NCBI GenBank assembly: GCA_027625915.1
Contig: JANTQA010000018.1
Location: 286,501 to 350,500, forward strand
Reading direction: 5' to 3'
Source: Anaeramoeba flamelloides
Lineage: Eukaryota > Metamonada > Anaeramoebidae
Length of the DNA stretch: 64,000 bases
This document shows positions 10,276-22,631 of the stretch, piece after piece. Position numbers and translations under genes: made by a program. The notes under the pieces are model-generated. The model had not been told where the DNA came from. It searched no databases and saw nothing but the letters and a program-made list of their open reading frames with translations. Within the stretch, counting starts at the first letter, position 1. Each line of letters begins with the position of its first letter.

Positions 10276-11331
10276 TAATATTGACGTATCCTTTGGAAAT
10301 AGATCAGAAGATCCAAATATACTGCATTAATTGCCAAAAACAAGGAAAAAATGTCAAGGCGGTGGTTCGTTGTCAAGAATGTCCAAATCAACTAACCCTC
10401 TGCGAATCATGTGATAAACAACTACACAGCTTTTTTATATTTGGTGACCATAACCGAATTCCAATAACCAAACAAAACGAACAAATTGGTAAATTAAATA
10501 GTTTTTTTTTTTTTATTTTGGTGAATGTGAATATTTATGAATTATTATTCACTTTCTTAAAAGAGAGAAAAGCAGATAATGATAAATTTTAATTAGTTTT
10601 TCTTTTCTAATTTCTCTCTTTTCTTATCTTTTTGCTAATATTTTAATTTTTCTCATTTGTTCTTTTTCAACAATATTTCAAAAAAAAAAAAAATCAATCA
10701 AAAAGAATCAGTACAAACAAGGTGTAGTAAGCACCAGCAATATCTCACTCTTTTTTGTTACAAATGCGAACAGTTAATTTGTTATGAATGTCATTATGCT
10801 AGTCATAAAAACCACAAGACCAGTCTAATCCAAAAGGCAATTGAAGAATATACAATTCCAGTTATAAAGCATGAAGATATCACGAATAAAAAATTAAAAC
10901 AAGAAAAAATTGTCCTAAAAGCAATCAATATTCTCACTAATAAAATGAAAAAAGAGAAATTGGAACAATTGGATGACCTAAACAGCAAATTTAAAATTCT
11001 ATTTGATACACTTGAATGTAAAAAAATCAAATTGAGTAAAATAATCAACGAAGAAAGTGAGCAAAGAGTAACAAATCTTTCCAAATATAAAAAAAAAACC
11101 AAAAAAAGAATAGATTTGTTAAATATATTTGCAAACAAACTTCAAGATTTGAAAAGGGCAGAGGAATTAAAAGTTCCAATTATTTTACTAGCAAAAACCA
11201 TACTCGTTAAAAAAAAACAACATATTATCCACAAAAATAACAGCAAAGTTAATCTTGAATCGTTTTCAGAACCATTTCAAGAGTTAGAAATTACGCAATT
11301 AACTCAAAAAATTGAAGAGTTAAAAATATAA
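10276..11331 (+). CDS. Double B-box, coiled-coil TRIM-like protein (5' end not found)
   Basis: Exons about 10276-10488 and 10712-11331. Exon 1 here has a first B-box-like zinc site (IYCINCQKQ, then VVRCQECPNQLTLCESC). Exon 2 has a classical B-box 2: RCSKHQQYLTLFCYKC, EQLICYECHYASHKNHKT, matching the C-x2-H, C-x2-C, C-x2-C and H-x2-H pattern. About 150 residues of Lys/Glu-rich coiled coil follow (TNKMKKEKLEQLDDLNSKFK onward). In TRIM proteins B-boxes and coiled coil mediate oligomerisation next to a RING E3 domain. No RING is visible. The exon-1 left edge looks like a splice acceptor (long T tract then TAG at 10273-10275) and no good ATG lies in frame, so at least one upstream exon is missing from this call. 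It could hold a start only, or a RING. Confidence 0.75.
10489..10711 (+). other. Intron of the B-box gene
   Basis: Donor GTAAAT at 10489 and acceptor TCAG at 10711. The exons are in different frames (phase 1 at the junction, G|TA), and splicing joins NEQI to VQTRCSKH with no stop. An alternative acceptor AAAG six bases upstream would add two residues. The interior is T-rich. Confidence 0.7.
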
Positions 11332-13754
11332 AGCGAATTATTAAAGTGATAAACTATCATAAAATTCTGAAAAAAATAACTTTTTATTTTAACCCCTTTT
11401 TTTCAACCAATAATGAACTGGTATAATTTCAATTTATATATTTCTTACTTGAAAAATTACTAATTTATAATTATTAATAAGGGAGTAGTATTGTTTATTA
11501 AAATAAAAAGAAATCCTTGTAAAGATATTTAAAAAATATTTTTGGTAAACGAAAGTCCAAAAATTTGAAACAATTTCAACAGTTGAAAGAATAGCAATAC
11601 TACACTTTGCTTTAAATTTGGAAATAAATATATTTTTACAAAATATTTCATTTTTTGGTCTTTTCGGTTTTGTTTTCTTTTTATTTTTTTACAGTTAAGT
11701 AAACTGTTTTGTTAGATCTGGATATTTTTTTGGATGGTTGATAGAAGATTAGGGTTGAGTTTGTTAAATAGAAAAATAACATACAATCGTTGAAGGTATC
11801 GTTTAATTTGATCGATCAACAATTGTTGGTGAAATTTCAACATATTAACCAATGAAATTTTTTGTTCGGCTCGTTTCATTATATTGAACATACCAATTTT
11901 TATTATTTTATTTTATATTTTTTTATTTTATTTGTATGAAAATAATTAGATATAAAAACAAAAATACTCTGTAACTTAAAGGTGTTTTTATATTAGGTTT
12001 GGAAAAAATATAATAAATCGAGAGTTTTTTTTTTACCTATTTTTGATTTTAGGCGTGTCCAAATTTTATGGAATAGGGTTTAATTTGTGTTTTGGCTTAT
12101 GTAATGAATGAATTAACCTGATTCTGAACAATTTATTTATTTATTTCTTTATTTATTATGAGAAAGGACTAATGAAAGAAAATTTACTAAATAAAAAAGA
12201 GAAGAAGAAAAATAATTAGAATATTAAAGCAGATAATTATTATATCATTCACATGACTAAATTAAAAATTATCCACGTCCCCTGAAACATGGAGGGTAAA
12301 AACCTGAAAGAAGGATTATTAGTAATAAATAAAGATTCGACAAACTGTAATTAATAAATTGGTATTATACGGGTCGTTAGGTTTTTTTAATTTAAAAGAA
12401 TGGATTAAAATCTTTGATTTTGCTCAATTCTTTTGAATTAAAAAAAACCTAGACACTACCTCCGAAAAGTGGGGCACTATGTACCCGAATTCGTATATTT
12501 TTTTACTATTTTAGGAATTTTTTATTTTCAATTTTTTATTTTCATTTTTTCTTTATTACCTGATTTTTTCTAACCATAAGAGCTTTGATGAATAATTCTC
12601 AACAAGAACAATAAATTTGGTAATTTTGATTGGCCAGATTAAAGATTTTTTGAGTATTTTTCCTAGGGGATAACATTTTTATATAAGTTTATTTCTAAAA
12701 TTTTTACTAATTTTTTTTTCCATTTGATTCCGATAAATTTATATCTTTCACAATACCAAATAAAGTGATTTATAATTTAATAATATTGAGTACATTAATG
12801 ACATTTTTTACATTTTTCTTTTTTTTTTTAAATGTATTATATTCTGATTTTATTTTCAAGACATATGAATATCTATTTAAAAAATATATTTATTTTGATT
12901 CTATTTTTTGAAATCCAAAATTCACATGTTTCCAATGTATCATGAAAAAAATTAACCGATTATTTTTTATTAACAATTAAGTTAATTTTTGAAAATGGTT
13001 AATATATTTTTCTTTTTATATTGAAAAGTCTTGAGTTTGATTGTAAATTTATTCTTTTATTATTTATTTTGAATAATTAATATTTCAATATAAATCTCAG
13101 CCAATAAAACTAATTGAACAATAGGTGATTAATTAAATGATATTTTGATTAAAGTTTAACTAAAGTTTATCAATTAAATTGAGATTTATTAGGTAAATAT
13201 TTTTTATTCTTGAAGGGATTAGTGCCACCATAGATTTCTCTATTATCGGAGTGATTTATAACTTGGATAAAAGGTATTTGTGAGACAGAGGCTCAAATAG
13301 TTTATATGACTCTGGAAAATGTATTATAAATAATATTATAAGATATATTATGAGAAATTTTTTACTAATCATCACAATTAAAAATTTAAATTTTGGATAT
13401 TGTTTTTTAATTCACTTTTCCAAACCATAAAATGGAGAAAATCAAAATATTATTTATTCCAGTATTTAATAATTCGTATTTAGAGCTTCACGTAGTAACT
13501 ATTTTTTTTAATTGTTTTAATATCACAGATTAACTCAATAATTATCAACATAAAACCCCAAAGAATGAATATTTTATTTTCCTTTTCATAAATCGAATTA
13601 TATAATCAATACAAACTAGATTTCAAAAATTTTTTACTCACTTTATAATGATAATGGAAGTTTTTTTGAGAGTTTATTTCAGTATTCTTATTAAAAAAAA
13701 ATTTCAAAATTTAGAATCAGAATCATTTTTTCTAATTTATTAAATTTTTGTTTT

Positions 13755-13932
13755 GATTTTTGAATTTTTTTTTTTTTTCTTTGTTTTTCTTTTTTTTTTT
13801 TCTTTGTTTTTCTTGTTTTTTTTTCTTTTTCTTTTTCTTTTTTTTGAAAAATTTTTATTTTTTTTTATTCTTTTTTTTTTTTTTTTTTTTTTCCTTTTTT
13901 TTTTGATACTTTTTTTTTTAAAAAAAAAAGAT
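13755..13932. repeat. T-rich low-complexity tract
   Basis: Nearly pure T with scattered C and G, ending in an A run and GATC-flanked A runs. It translates to a run of Phe/Leu/Ser and is not a gene. A similar tract with the same right flank (AGATCTTCGAAAA) lies at about 28850-29055, marking a duplicated block. Confidence 0.8.
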
Positions 13933-16468
13933 CATAGAAAAAAAAAAAGATCTTCGAAAAGACAAATAATCACAAAGTAAATTGATATTATGTAATATCT
14001 TTGAAAATGAATTCTATTATTAGTAAACGCATCTTGTTGTTAACTTTTGTTCAGTGAAAGTTCAGTAATAAAAAATAGTTAATACTCATTTCAAAAATTC
14101 TCACTGGCTTTTTTTTAGTTTTTGTTTGTTTTTTTTTTATTTATTTTTAAAATATCAGGTTTTTATATATTTAGATTGTTTTAAAAGTAAATTACAAATC
14201 ATATTTAATTATCTGTTGTTGATGAATACTAGAGGGTATATATATATATATTTATTTAATATTTCAGATAATTAACAATTTTTAAAATTGTGTTTATTTA
14301 TATTATTTCAGAATAAATTTGTCAAACAAATCTATTCGTTAAATATAAATTTTTTTAAAAAATTGAATGTTTTAGCCATTAATCTAAATTACGCCACAAA
14401 TTTAAGAAAGATTTTTTTCATTTTTTGGAATCTTAATAGTGATGATTTAATTTTTAAATTTGTTGAGAAATTCAGATTTTTTTTCCTGAAATTAAAAAGA
14501 AATTCTAAAAATTAAGGATCAAATTTGAAAATTTATCTCAAAAAATAGAGTGAATTTTTAAGTAAATATTTTGACTGTAAAAATTCAAAATTTTTCAAAA
14601 AAATTGGGAATATTACCAAAAATTTTAAACTATTTGTATTCATAATTTAAATTTTACTTAAAATATCCAGACCTTTACTTTCAAAATTGATTTCAACTTG
14701 TGTATACTATAAGGTAGTAAACTGTATGTTACCTAGGAACAAGAAGAAAAAAAAGAAGGGGTTATAAGCCAAATTTCATAATTAGTGGCAAACTTTGTTA
14801 ATTATTATTTTTTTCTTTTTTCATTTGTCTTTCAAAAAATACAATGATTACACAACATTTTTATTTATAAATCTATATTAGCTATTGTCTCTAAAAAATT
14901 TAGTAAAATACCTTCTTATTCATAAAAAACACAATTAAACTAATTTTTTTCTGATGAAAAATCTGTACATATTTTTGAAATTAAGCTTATTTTGAAACAT
15001 GAATTATAGCCTTTGTTTATACTTTTTTTGCTTACTGGAATAAAAAAAATCATTTATATCTATTTTGGTGAAGATCAAAAAAAAAACAATAGTGTTCTTA
15101 TTTAAGTTTTCTTTTGATGATGTCTAGGGTTTTTTTCCTATATTTCTGATACAAAAAAATTATTTAGTAAAAAAATTTATTTGTTAATTATTTAATTTTT
15201 AAAAAAAATAAGAATTTTTTAGCAACTATTCTAGATTTCGTCACAAATTTTCGAAAGATAATTTGCAACTTTGTAGTCTGAAAATTGATAATTCAACCTT
15301 TAAATTTATGACGAGAGGCAAATTTTATTCTGAAATTGTTGGTTAGTTTTAATAATACAAATGGATCAATTATTATCCATGGGATCAACAAATAGTACTC
15401 CTTTACTAATTAATATCTGAGAGATATTTGAAATGTGGCGAACTAATTTGATTTGCACCAAATAACAACCTACTTTAAGCCTGGGCTTCTTCATTACTTT
15501 CCACTAATACCTTAAATTCTTTTTTTTTAAATAATTTTTTTTTCTTGTTTCTTTCAAAAGAAAAACAATTGCAAATTAATTTTCATTTTTGAAAAAAAAT
15601 TTTAAACAAATTGTTTGGCCTTATTCATGAGAAATATGAAAACAATTTAAATAATTTTTGGAATGAAAAAAATTGATTTTTAATTTTGAGGATAAAAGTA
15701 ACTATTTCCCAAATATCTTTCAAGAAAATTTTATTTCAAAATTAAATTGTATCTTAGAACAAAAACAAAATTTCTATTAAAATTATTACATGACTTTAAA
15801 AATTTAATTATTATAACTATCCTTATTAAAAAAATACAATTATTTTTTAATAAGTTTATATATCAATTTTTTTGGGTAACCAAAAGAATTATCTCGATAA
15901 AGAAAAAAAAAAAAATCTCCATTCAAATTCCTGATGTCCAACATTAGGTATCGTGAAAGAATCTTGGAAATGGTTACAAATAAGGTAAAAAATTTTTTCT
16001 AATGTGAGAAATAAAATGAATTTAATAGTTTTCTTTTTGATAAAAAAAAGCAAAAAAAAAAAAAAATCTTACTGAAAAAATATCCTTTTATAGCTTTCTT
16101 ATTCATTCAGAATTATTTGAAACTTGAGATCAACAAAATTTTTCGGTAAAGAATTTCACGAATAAAATATTTTTCAATTTTGACCGGTTATTGGAGAGTA
16201 TAGCTCTTTTAATTCAATTTTTAACTTTGTCTGCGAAAGTTCACTTTCTTCTAACTTTTAATTACAACCAAACCTTCATTAACCCCTTTTATTTGAAATT
16301 ATAAGCTCAAGTTTCTGTACATAGTCTTCTATTTTCGGATACACGGCTTTAGGTTCTTTACAAATACTTTTTTTTTTATAAACAAGTAATAAATTTTCAC
16401 TTTCATTTTGTGAACATTTACGGCATTTTTAACCTTAAACCAGATCGAACAATTTTTCGACCATTGTA

Positions 16469-17502
16469 CAGTATGTTCAATAACCCGTGTCGGCGTTTTA
16501 ATATGTGTTTTTGAAAATTATTTGTGTTGTTTTTTGAAATAACTGTTGGTTTTTTTTTTTTACTCGTTTTTTTTTTTTTCTTTAACTATGGTTTTCTGTT
16601 TTTATTTTGTGTTCAACAAAAAAAATACAGTTCAGTTTAACTCAAATTTCAAATCAAAAAATATGTTAAATAGATCATATTCTCAAGTGTTTTTCTACAA
16701 CCTTCAAGACCAATCTCCTGATAAAAGAGATCTAATTCAACCAAATTTAAACAAAACAACACCAAAATCCACAACAAACAAATCTTTCAATTTGAATAAA
16801 TACAAAAAAAATCAATAAAAAGGATCAAAAGAGTTTCTTAAAAACTTTTTTACTGGTACCTCAACACAAGCAAAAAAATGAGATATCAATTTTTCAAAGT
16901 TTTTTTAAAAAAGAAATGAACCAAAAATTTCAATTCATTTTCTTTTTTCCTTTCGCCAATCGTCTTAAAACCATATCTTGTATTTGGTTTAATTATTTAC
17001 TTTATTTTTTTTGCTTATATTGGAGGAGATAAGAATCCAAAATGAAAGAATATTTCATATTGAATCAAAAGCTAATTAACCAATATTTTATCTGATCTAA
17101 AATTCTACAAGAACATACCCAATGACCGAATTATTTATAAATCAATTCATTTTCAACAAGTTTAATAATGAGAGGAAATTAAATCTCTTATAAGATCAAT
17201 TTTCAGATATTATAATAAGATCTTTCAATTTTTCAATCACATTAGCAGAAATAATATTTTAGAAAACCTTGAATAAAAATTTCAATTGTCGCTTTGAGAA
17301 TGACAGTAATATTGTCAAGATAGACTTCCTTTTTAAAAATAAACACACTTTTGAAAACTTTTAATTGTTGACCACAGATAAAAAACGAAAACAACGGAAA
17401 AAAGTTGGAAAACAACCGTTAAAAACACGTTTTTCAAAAAACCACAGTTAAAGTTTAAAAAACGACAATTATTTAAGTTGACACGGGTTATTTAACATAC
17501 TA
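16469..17502. mobile_element. About 1.03-kb TIR element, TA-flanked
   Basis: The left end after TA is CAGTATGTTCAATAACCCGT. The right end, read inward after TA, is TAGTATGTTAAATAACCCGT. Inverted similarity continues imperfectly for about 120 bp (GTGTTTTTGAAAA, TTTAACT.TGGTTTT). The interior holds a 90-codon frame (16546-16818) whose last 50 codons look coding-like but match nothing I know. A relative of the left half lies at about 27757-28090. Confidence 0.6.
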
Positions 17503-18877
17503 TACAATTTTTTCAATAATAGTTAATTCCTTAAATCAAATAGTGTTGTTTTCTCTGATTGTTTTTGGTGTTATCTCAAAACAATTGTTGAAAACTTCAA
17601 TTTACTGTTATTTGAATCATTACTGGAAATAATTTTAACTTCATTTTCAATATCCTTTTTTGAATAGAGCCACAAAGATCAAAGGATAACTCATCAATCT
17701 TCGAAAACTCTTGATTATTTGAAAAGAAAATGGAAAAGGAAGTGAATATTTTTTACCCATTTGAAATTCATTACTGATATTAAAAAATACCTCATTATTT
17801 GAATATTTACTCAATTTGATTTTTGAAAAGAAACAATATTTCCAATACACACAATACACACAACACTTATTTTATTTTCGTGTTATATTTTTTTTGCTAG
17901 TCTTATTTCTCTCAAAACTTAAATTGTTAATCACAGGTTGAAATGTTTTGAGTTGTGCGGGAAAGGTTTCGTAGAATTTTTCATGTAAGGATCTTTTGGT
18001 TAATTGAATTTACAAAAATTTTTCTTCTGTTTGGATATTTTATAAAAAATCGAGAACAGATGATATAAACTGATTGGTTTGGGAAAGGTTTCAACAAAAA
18101 TTACTGTAGCTTGGTTTTACTTGACAACATTTTTCTTTTGAAAAATTAAGACAATTTTTCAAATTCAAAAAAGCAAAATATCTAATTTTCTCTTTTAGTC
18201 ATATTAATTTATTATGGTAAAAAGTTTATATACTCCCCAATTTGAAAAATTTGCACTTTAAAAAAGTTTCAGATTTTAGAATTTCAGACAAACTGTTTCT
18301 TGTTTTTAGAAAGAACAGAAATATTTTTAATTTGGAAAAACTTTGCAAAATTTGAATAAAATTTCGAAGGTAATCTTGTAAAAACTTATTTTTTACCCTT
18401 TTTTGAAATACAAAACTATAATCAAGTATGTGAAATTTGAAAAAATAAGAAAGAATATCAGAGACTGAAATCTTACAGACTATCAGGTTGATAGTTCCAA
18501 AAAGAGTTTAAAGTATTTTTATAAATTGAGCTATTCTCTTCGATTAGAATTGGAAAATAAAATACAACACCAAACCCATTTTAGCTGTTTCATATTTATC
18601 TAAAATTTTACAATGTTGGTAAATAATCAACTGATAGTCAACTAAAATAGCCAATTTCATACATTTTCACAATTAAACTCAATTTTGAAAACCCATAAAA
18701 GTTACTTTCCTTAACTTTTTTGAAAATCAAAGAAAATTCTCGACAACATTTACTGTTCTAAAAATTAATTCAAAAGCGAAATTTTCTCAATAAGCGAATT
18801 ACTAACTATCCTTTCATTTTCATTTTGTTTTTAAAAGGATTTTGATGATTTTTTTGAGTAAAATCTAACATTTTATA

Positions 18878-19040
18878 CTGGTATTTGAATTCTAAATGGG
18901 AAAGAATTTTCACTTCCTTTTCCATATTTTTTTTTTATAAATATAGTTCTTAAAGAAAGAGGTTCTCGATCTATGTTCTCTTAAAAAAGAGAAATTAAAA
19001 ATGAAGTGAAAAAAAATCCCATTTATTATTCAAATACCAG
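18878..19040. mobile_element. 163-bp MITE family CTGG, copy 1
   Basis: Termini CTGGTATTTGAATTCTAAAT and ATTTATTATTCAAATACCAG, flanked by TA on both sides (18876-18877, 19041-19042). Inverted similarity extends about 45 bp (GGGAAAGAATTTTCACTTC versus GAAGTGAAAAAAAATCCC). It is about 98% identical, in opposite orientation, to 29720-29882. Non-coding. Confidence 0.88.
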
Positions 19041-20200
19041 TACTTCTTCGATCTCACTGATCAATAATTTTTGAGATTTACCATCACTTAAATATAGATT
19101 ACCTTGTACACAAAAATGATTTTCTATTTGAAGACTAGTTCTTGAACCTCGAGTAACTTTTTTCAATCAATATTAGTTTTTATAAAACGAGAAAAAAATT
19201 CATTTCCACTCTGAAATATCAACAAGATAAAGAATAAAAAAAATTGATAAAAACTGTGTTAATTATTCACAAAACTATCTGAAAACTGAATTGTTTATTT
19301 ATTTTATTTGATTTAAAATTTTTTAGGATAAGGCGAAATTTTAAGTTTCGAAAAAACGAAATAATTTTTGGAACATTTTTTTTCAAAATTATAATCATTT
19401 ATTCAAAGAAACTAATTCGTTAAAGGACTCCGAAATACCATATGCTAAACAAACCATGAGTACTCTCTTCTTTTGATTTCATCTCTTTCTCAAATCCCAG
19501 ATGATAAAATTTGCAAAATATTTTTATTAATTGAATTAAAAGTCTAAAAGATAAATTATTATGGGTAAAATCAAGTTTTTCTTGTTTGTTTTTTTTGATA
19601 CACAATCTCTGTAGACTTTGAACAAGTTTTTCTAATTTTTAATTTTTAAATTTGGACGATTTTTTTTAATTTCAAATTTAATAAATTAGATTTGTTTATA
19701 ATTTCTCTTTTTCAAAAAATTCAAAGATTATTATTGGGTTTGACTTTTTATTTAACTTATAAAAATAATTTACGAATTTTCTAAATAAAAAAAAACTGAA
19801 ATCTTTCCCAATTTAAAAGACTATTCTAGAATTCAACCAAAAAAAAAAGTAGAATATTTTAGTTTTATTTAACATTTAAATTTTACTTTTTAGAGTATTA
19901 TAATATTATTTTCAAAGGAAGAAGATATTGTCTTATTATTTTCTAGAAATAATACTTTGATGATACAAAAATCTTTTTAATGAAAATATTCACAAAACCC
20001 CTAAAACTTGTTCTTGTTTTTTGAAGAAAAAAAAAAATTAAATTTTATTTAATAAACAGAAATTTCAAAAAAAAAAAATCATCTTGAAAGGTTCTATGTG
20101 ATAATAATAATTTAAAAACATAATTTCAAAAATTAAAAATCATTTTTTTTTAAATTTTGTTTTTTTTCAAAATAAAATATGAAAGTTTTTTTTATTATTT

Positions 20201-20726
20201 GTATGATCCCAATCCAATCTTTTTTTTTTTTATTTTTTTTTTTGTGTTTTTTCCCAACCTTTGGTGAAGCAAATAGGGAAATAGCAAACCCCCATAAAAA
20301 ATAAGAAATCACTTTCTACAACCTTACCAAGATAACCACGAATTTTAATACTGGTTTTTTCATGATAAATGGTAAACAATTATCATTATCATTTACATAG
20401 TTTTCTTTCCTAAATAGAGTTCTCAAAGGACCAAGTTGTAATTTGTGGCTTTGTTTGAAATAAAAGGAAATGGAAAATAGTGAGAATTTTTCTCGTTTTT
20501 ATATCAAATACCAGTATATCAATCAAATTGGTGATTTTGGTGTTGATCTATAGTTGTTTTAGGAGTACCTGTAACTCAAATACCAATAAATCACCCACAA
20601 ATCATTAATTACAAAAAACATGAAAAATTAAATTCATTTCTTTAATTTCTTTTTCTTCTTTTTAATTAAATTTTGATATTTTGTTAAAAACAAAAAAAAA
20701 CAAACCAAAAATCAAATGAAAAATAG
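20201..20726 (+). other. Signal-peptide intron of convertase 1, with exon 1 at 20179-20200
   Basis: The ATG at 20179 opens a tiny exon equivalent to exon 1 of copies 2 and 4, but its T run has 8 rather than 7 T, giving 22 nt and the wrong phase. The donor is GTATGA, and the acceptor is ATAG at 20726. A diverged CTGG-family MITE (20351-20514) occupies the intron and accounts for its extra length relative to copies 2 and 3. Confidence 0.6.
20351..20514. mobile_element. MITE family CTGG, copy inside convertase 1 intron
   Basis: Left end CTGGTTTTTTCATGATAAAT, right end ATATCAAATACCAG, with TA on both sides. The interior TAAATAGAGTTCTCAAAGGA matches the copy in the convertase 4 intron. Absent from the otherwise alignable introns of copies 2 and 3. 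Confidence 0.75.
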
Positions 20727-22631
20727 ACTCTAATTATTGTCCTTTGTCTTTGTTCAGTCCATGTCGAAGGATCCAAAGGAAGAAAGTTCCAAAAGAAGAA
20801 AAATGCCTTCCGAATAGAACAAAAGCAATCAAGAGAAACAGGAGAGATGATTGTTCAACTGAAAGACAATGTAAGTGTTGAAGATTTTGTTGCTCAAACA
20901 GGGATGGTCTTTGTCAGGAAATTAAAATTACGAAAGGATTATTATCTATTCAAATATGATGTATTGAATCATAAGAATGGCTTAGACTCAATTCCAGTGC
21001 TTGGCTTGGAAACACTGGCAGTTTCATATGAAAGGAACAAATATCATGATAATGTACCAAAAGAATACACACCCTCTGATCCTCTCTTTCCTGATCAATT
21101 CCATTTAAAAAACACAGGTCAGTTTGACGGTAAAACAACAGTGGACGTTAATGTGTCACCTGTTTGGAACAAGGGATACTTTGGAGAGGATATCACGATT
21201 GCCATTGTTGATGATGGGTTGTACCATTCCCACGAAGACTTGTCAAGCAATTTCTTGATGGAAGGATCATGGGATTACTGTTTGGACAAGAACGATCCTG
21301 TTGGTACCGTTAATGATACACATGGAACCTCATGTGCAGGTGTTGCAGCAGCAACAGATGGAGATGGAGCTTGTGGATTAGGTGCTGCACCAAAGGCTAA
21401 TCTCATGGGAAGAAGGATTCTATGTGAAGGTACAACTGGAGCCGAACTGATTGAAGCTCTAAATGACGAAAGTGAAGGTACAATCCATGTTTCTAGTAAT
21501 AGCTGGGGACCAACGGGCTGTACAGAAGAAGATGGATGTACCTATGATGAACAAAGTCAAGTTGTAAAGGATGCTATCGTTGATGCAGTTCTTAATGGAA
21601 GAGATGGGAAGGGTATAGTGTTTGTATTTGCAGCAGGGAACGAAGCCGAATACGGGGGAAATATCAATCAGTATACATACGCAAAAATGGCTGAAGTCAT
21701 TGGTATAGCTGCAATCAATAACGATGGAGGGCACTCACAGTATTCCAACATAGGATCAGCAATTGTAGTTAGTGGAGTCTCATCTGGTTTTAACGCGAAG
21801 GGCAATTACACAGGAATAAGAACAACTGATCGAGCATCAACAACAAGCTGCACAGATGAATTTGGGGGGACATCAAGTGCATGTCCTTTAGTAGCAGGAG
21901 TGGTTGCACTCATTCTTGAAGCAAACCCAAAGTTAAATTATTGGCAAGTGCAACAAATTTTAATTGAAACAGCCACTCGTGACAATTTACCAACAGAAAA
22001 TTGGATTAAGAATTCAAAAGGATATCATTATCATGAACACTTTGGATTTGGTTTAGTTGACGCATCTGCTGCTGTTGAAGAAGCCTTAGAATGGGATGCT
22101 GAGCCTAATTTCCAAATGTTTGAAACAGATTCACAAACTGTCAACAAAAACATCCCTGATAATGGTGGAACTGATAATTCTGTTTCAGAAACCATCCAAG
22201 TTGAGAAAGACTACACAATTGTTGGTGGTGTTGAAATCCGAATCTCAATTACACATCCTTGCATTGGAGATATTGCGATCAATTTAGAATCACCCTCGGG
22301 TACCAAAATAGATGTGGTCGTAACACATAAGGATACGCACAAGGATTTAACTGATTATCCTTTGGTTGCAAAAAATTTCTATGGAGAATCTACAAAAGGT
22401 ACCTGGACGATTCGTGTTTATGATGATAATGAGGAGGATGCAGGTACTTTTGATTCATGGAAATTATCTTTTTATGGTATATCTGATAATTCAGAACCTT
22501 CTCCTACTCCTACCCCTGATCCTACCCCTGATCCTGATCCTTCAGATGATGCCAGTATTTCAAATTTCGTCAACAATTCCTTATTATTATCATTTTTCTT
22601 ATTAGCAATTATTCAATTTATCATCTTTTAA
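20727..22631 (+). CDS. Kexin/furin-like proprotein convertase, copy 1 (S8 subtilase + P domain)
   Basis: Main exon, 634 codons. It opens with the second half of a signal peptide (TLIIVLCLCSVHVEG), then KFQKKKNAFRIEQKQ and a kexin-type propeptide from the Met at 20847 (MIVQLKDNVSVEDFVAQ). Numbered from that Met, the catalytic residues are Asp122 (IAIVDDGLYHSHEDL), His159 (DTHGTSCAGVAAA), oxyanion Asn265 (FVFAAGNEAE) and Ser343 (FGGTSSACPLVAGVV). A P (Homo B) domain spans about 430-548 (GGVEIRISITHPCIGDIAIN to GTFDSWKLSFYG). A PTPTPDPTPDPDP stalk follows, then a terminal hydrophobic tail (NNSLLLSFFLLAIIQFIIF) with no cytoplasmic part, as in GPI signals. Such enzymes process secretory or surface proteins. 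The expected 7-codon first exon at 20179 carries one extra T, so this copy is either out of phase there, uses another start, or has a homopolymer sequencing error. The array and flanks are shared with three further copies. Confidence 0.88.
   Translation, partial: TLIIVLCLCSVHVEGSKGRKFQKKKNAFRIEQKQSRETGEMIVQLKDNVSVEDFVAQTGMVFVRKLKLRKDYYLFKYDVLNHKNGLDSIPVLGLETLAVSYERNKYHDNVPKEYTPSDPLFPDQFHLKNTGQFDGKTTVDVNVSPVWNKGYFGEDITIAIVDDGLYHSHEDLSSNFLMEGSWDYCLDKNDPVGTVNDTHGTSCAGVAAATDGDGACGLGAAPKANLMGRRILCEGTTGAELIEALNDESEGTIHVSSNSWGPTGCTEEDGCTYDEQSQVVKDAIVDAVLNGRDGKGIVFVFAAGNEAEYGGNINQYTYAKMAEVIGIAAINNDGGHSQYSNIGSAIVVSGVSSGFNAKGNYTGIRTTDRASTTSCTDEFGGTSSACPLVAGVVALILEANPKLNYWQVQQILIETATRDNLPTENWIKNSKGYHYHEHFGFGLVDASAAVEEALEWDAEPNFQMFETDSQTVNKNIPDNGGTDNSVSETIQVEKDYTIVGGVEIRISITHPCIGDIAINLESPSGTKIDVVVTHKDTHKDLTDYPLVAKNFYGESTKGTWTIRVYDDNEEDAGTFDSWKLSFYGISDNSEPSPTPTPDPTPDPDPSDDASISNFVNNSLLLSFFLLAIIQFIIF

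Larger units (their letters stand above)
11332..20178. other. Long AT-rich gene-free region with decayed duplicated blocks
   Basis: No intact gene. It contains a hairpin of the AGGTTTTTTT family (12365-12460), a T-rich low-complexity tract (13755-13930) and a block at about 13.9-14.3 kb resembling 29.0-29.35 kb. A block at 14.56-14.77 kb resembles 30.73-30.91 and 42.38-42.56 kb, a TIR element lies at 16469-17502, a CTCTCAAAA-containing block at about 17.89-18.02 kb is shared with 26.75-26.88 and 29.44-29.56 kb, and a young MITE lies at 18878-19040. These shared blocks are the worn 5' flank of a convertase-bearing duplication unit. Short frames at 14288, 15747, 17647 and 19420 show no domain. 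Confidence 0.55.

Noticed and set aside
13753-13980. 75-codon frame of Phe/Leu/Ser
   Set aside because: It is a translation of a T-rich low-complexity tract, repeated at 28.85 kb without the frame.
20950-22605. Reverse-strand and overlapping forward frames inside convertase exons
   Set aside because: They are shadows recurring at the same place in all copies because the DNA is conserved; no family features.
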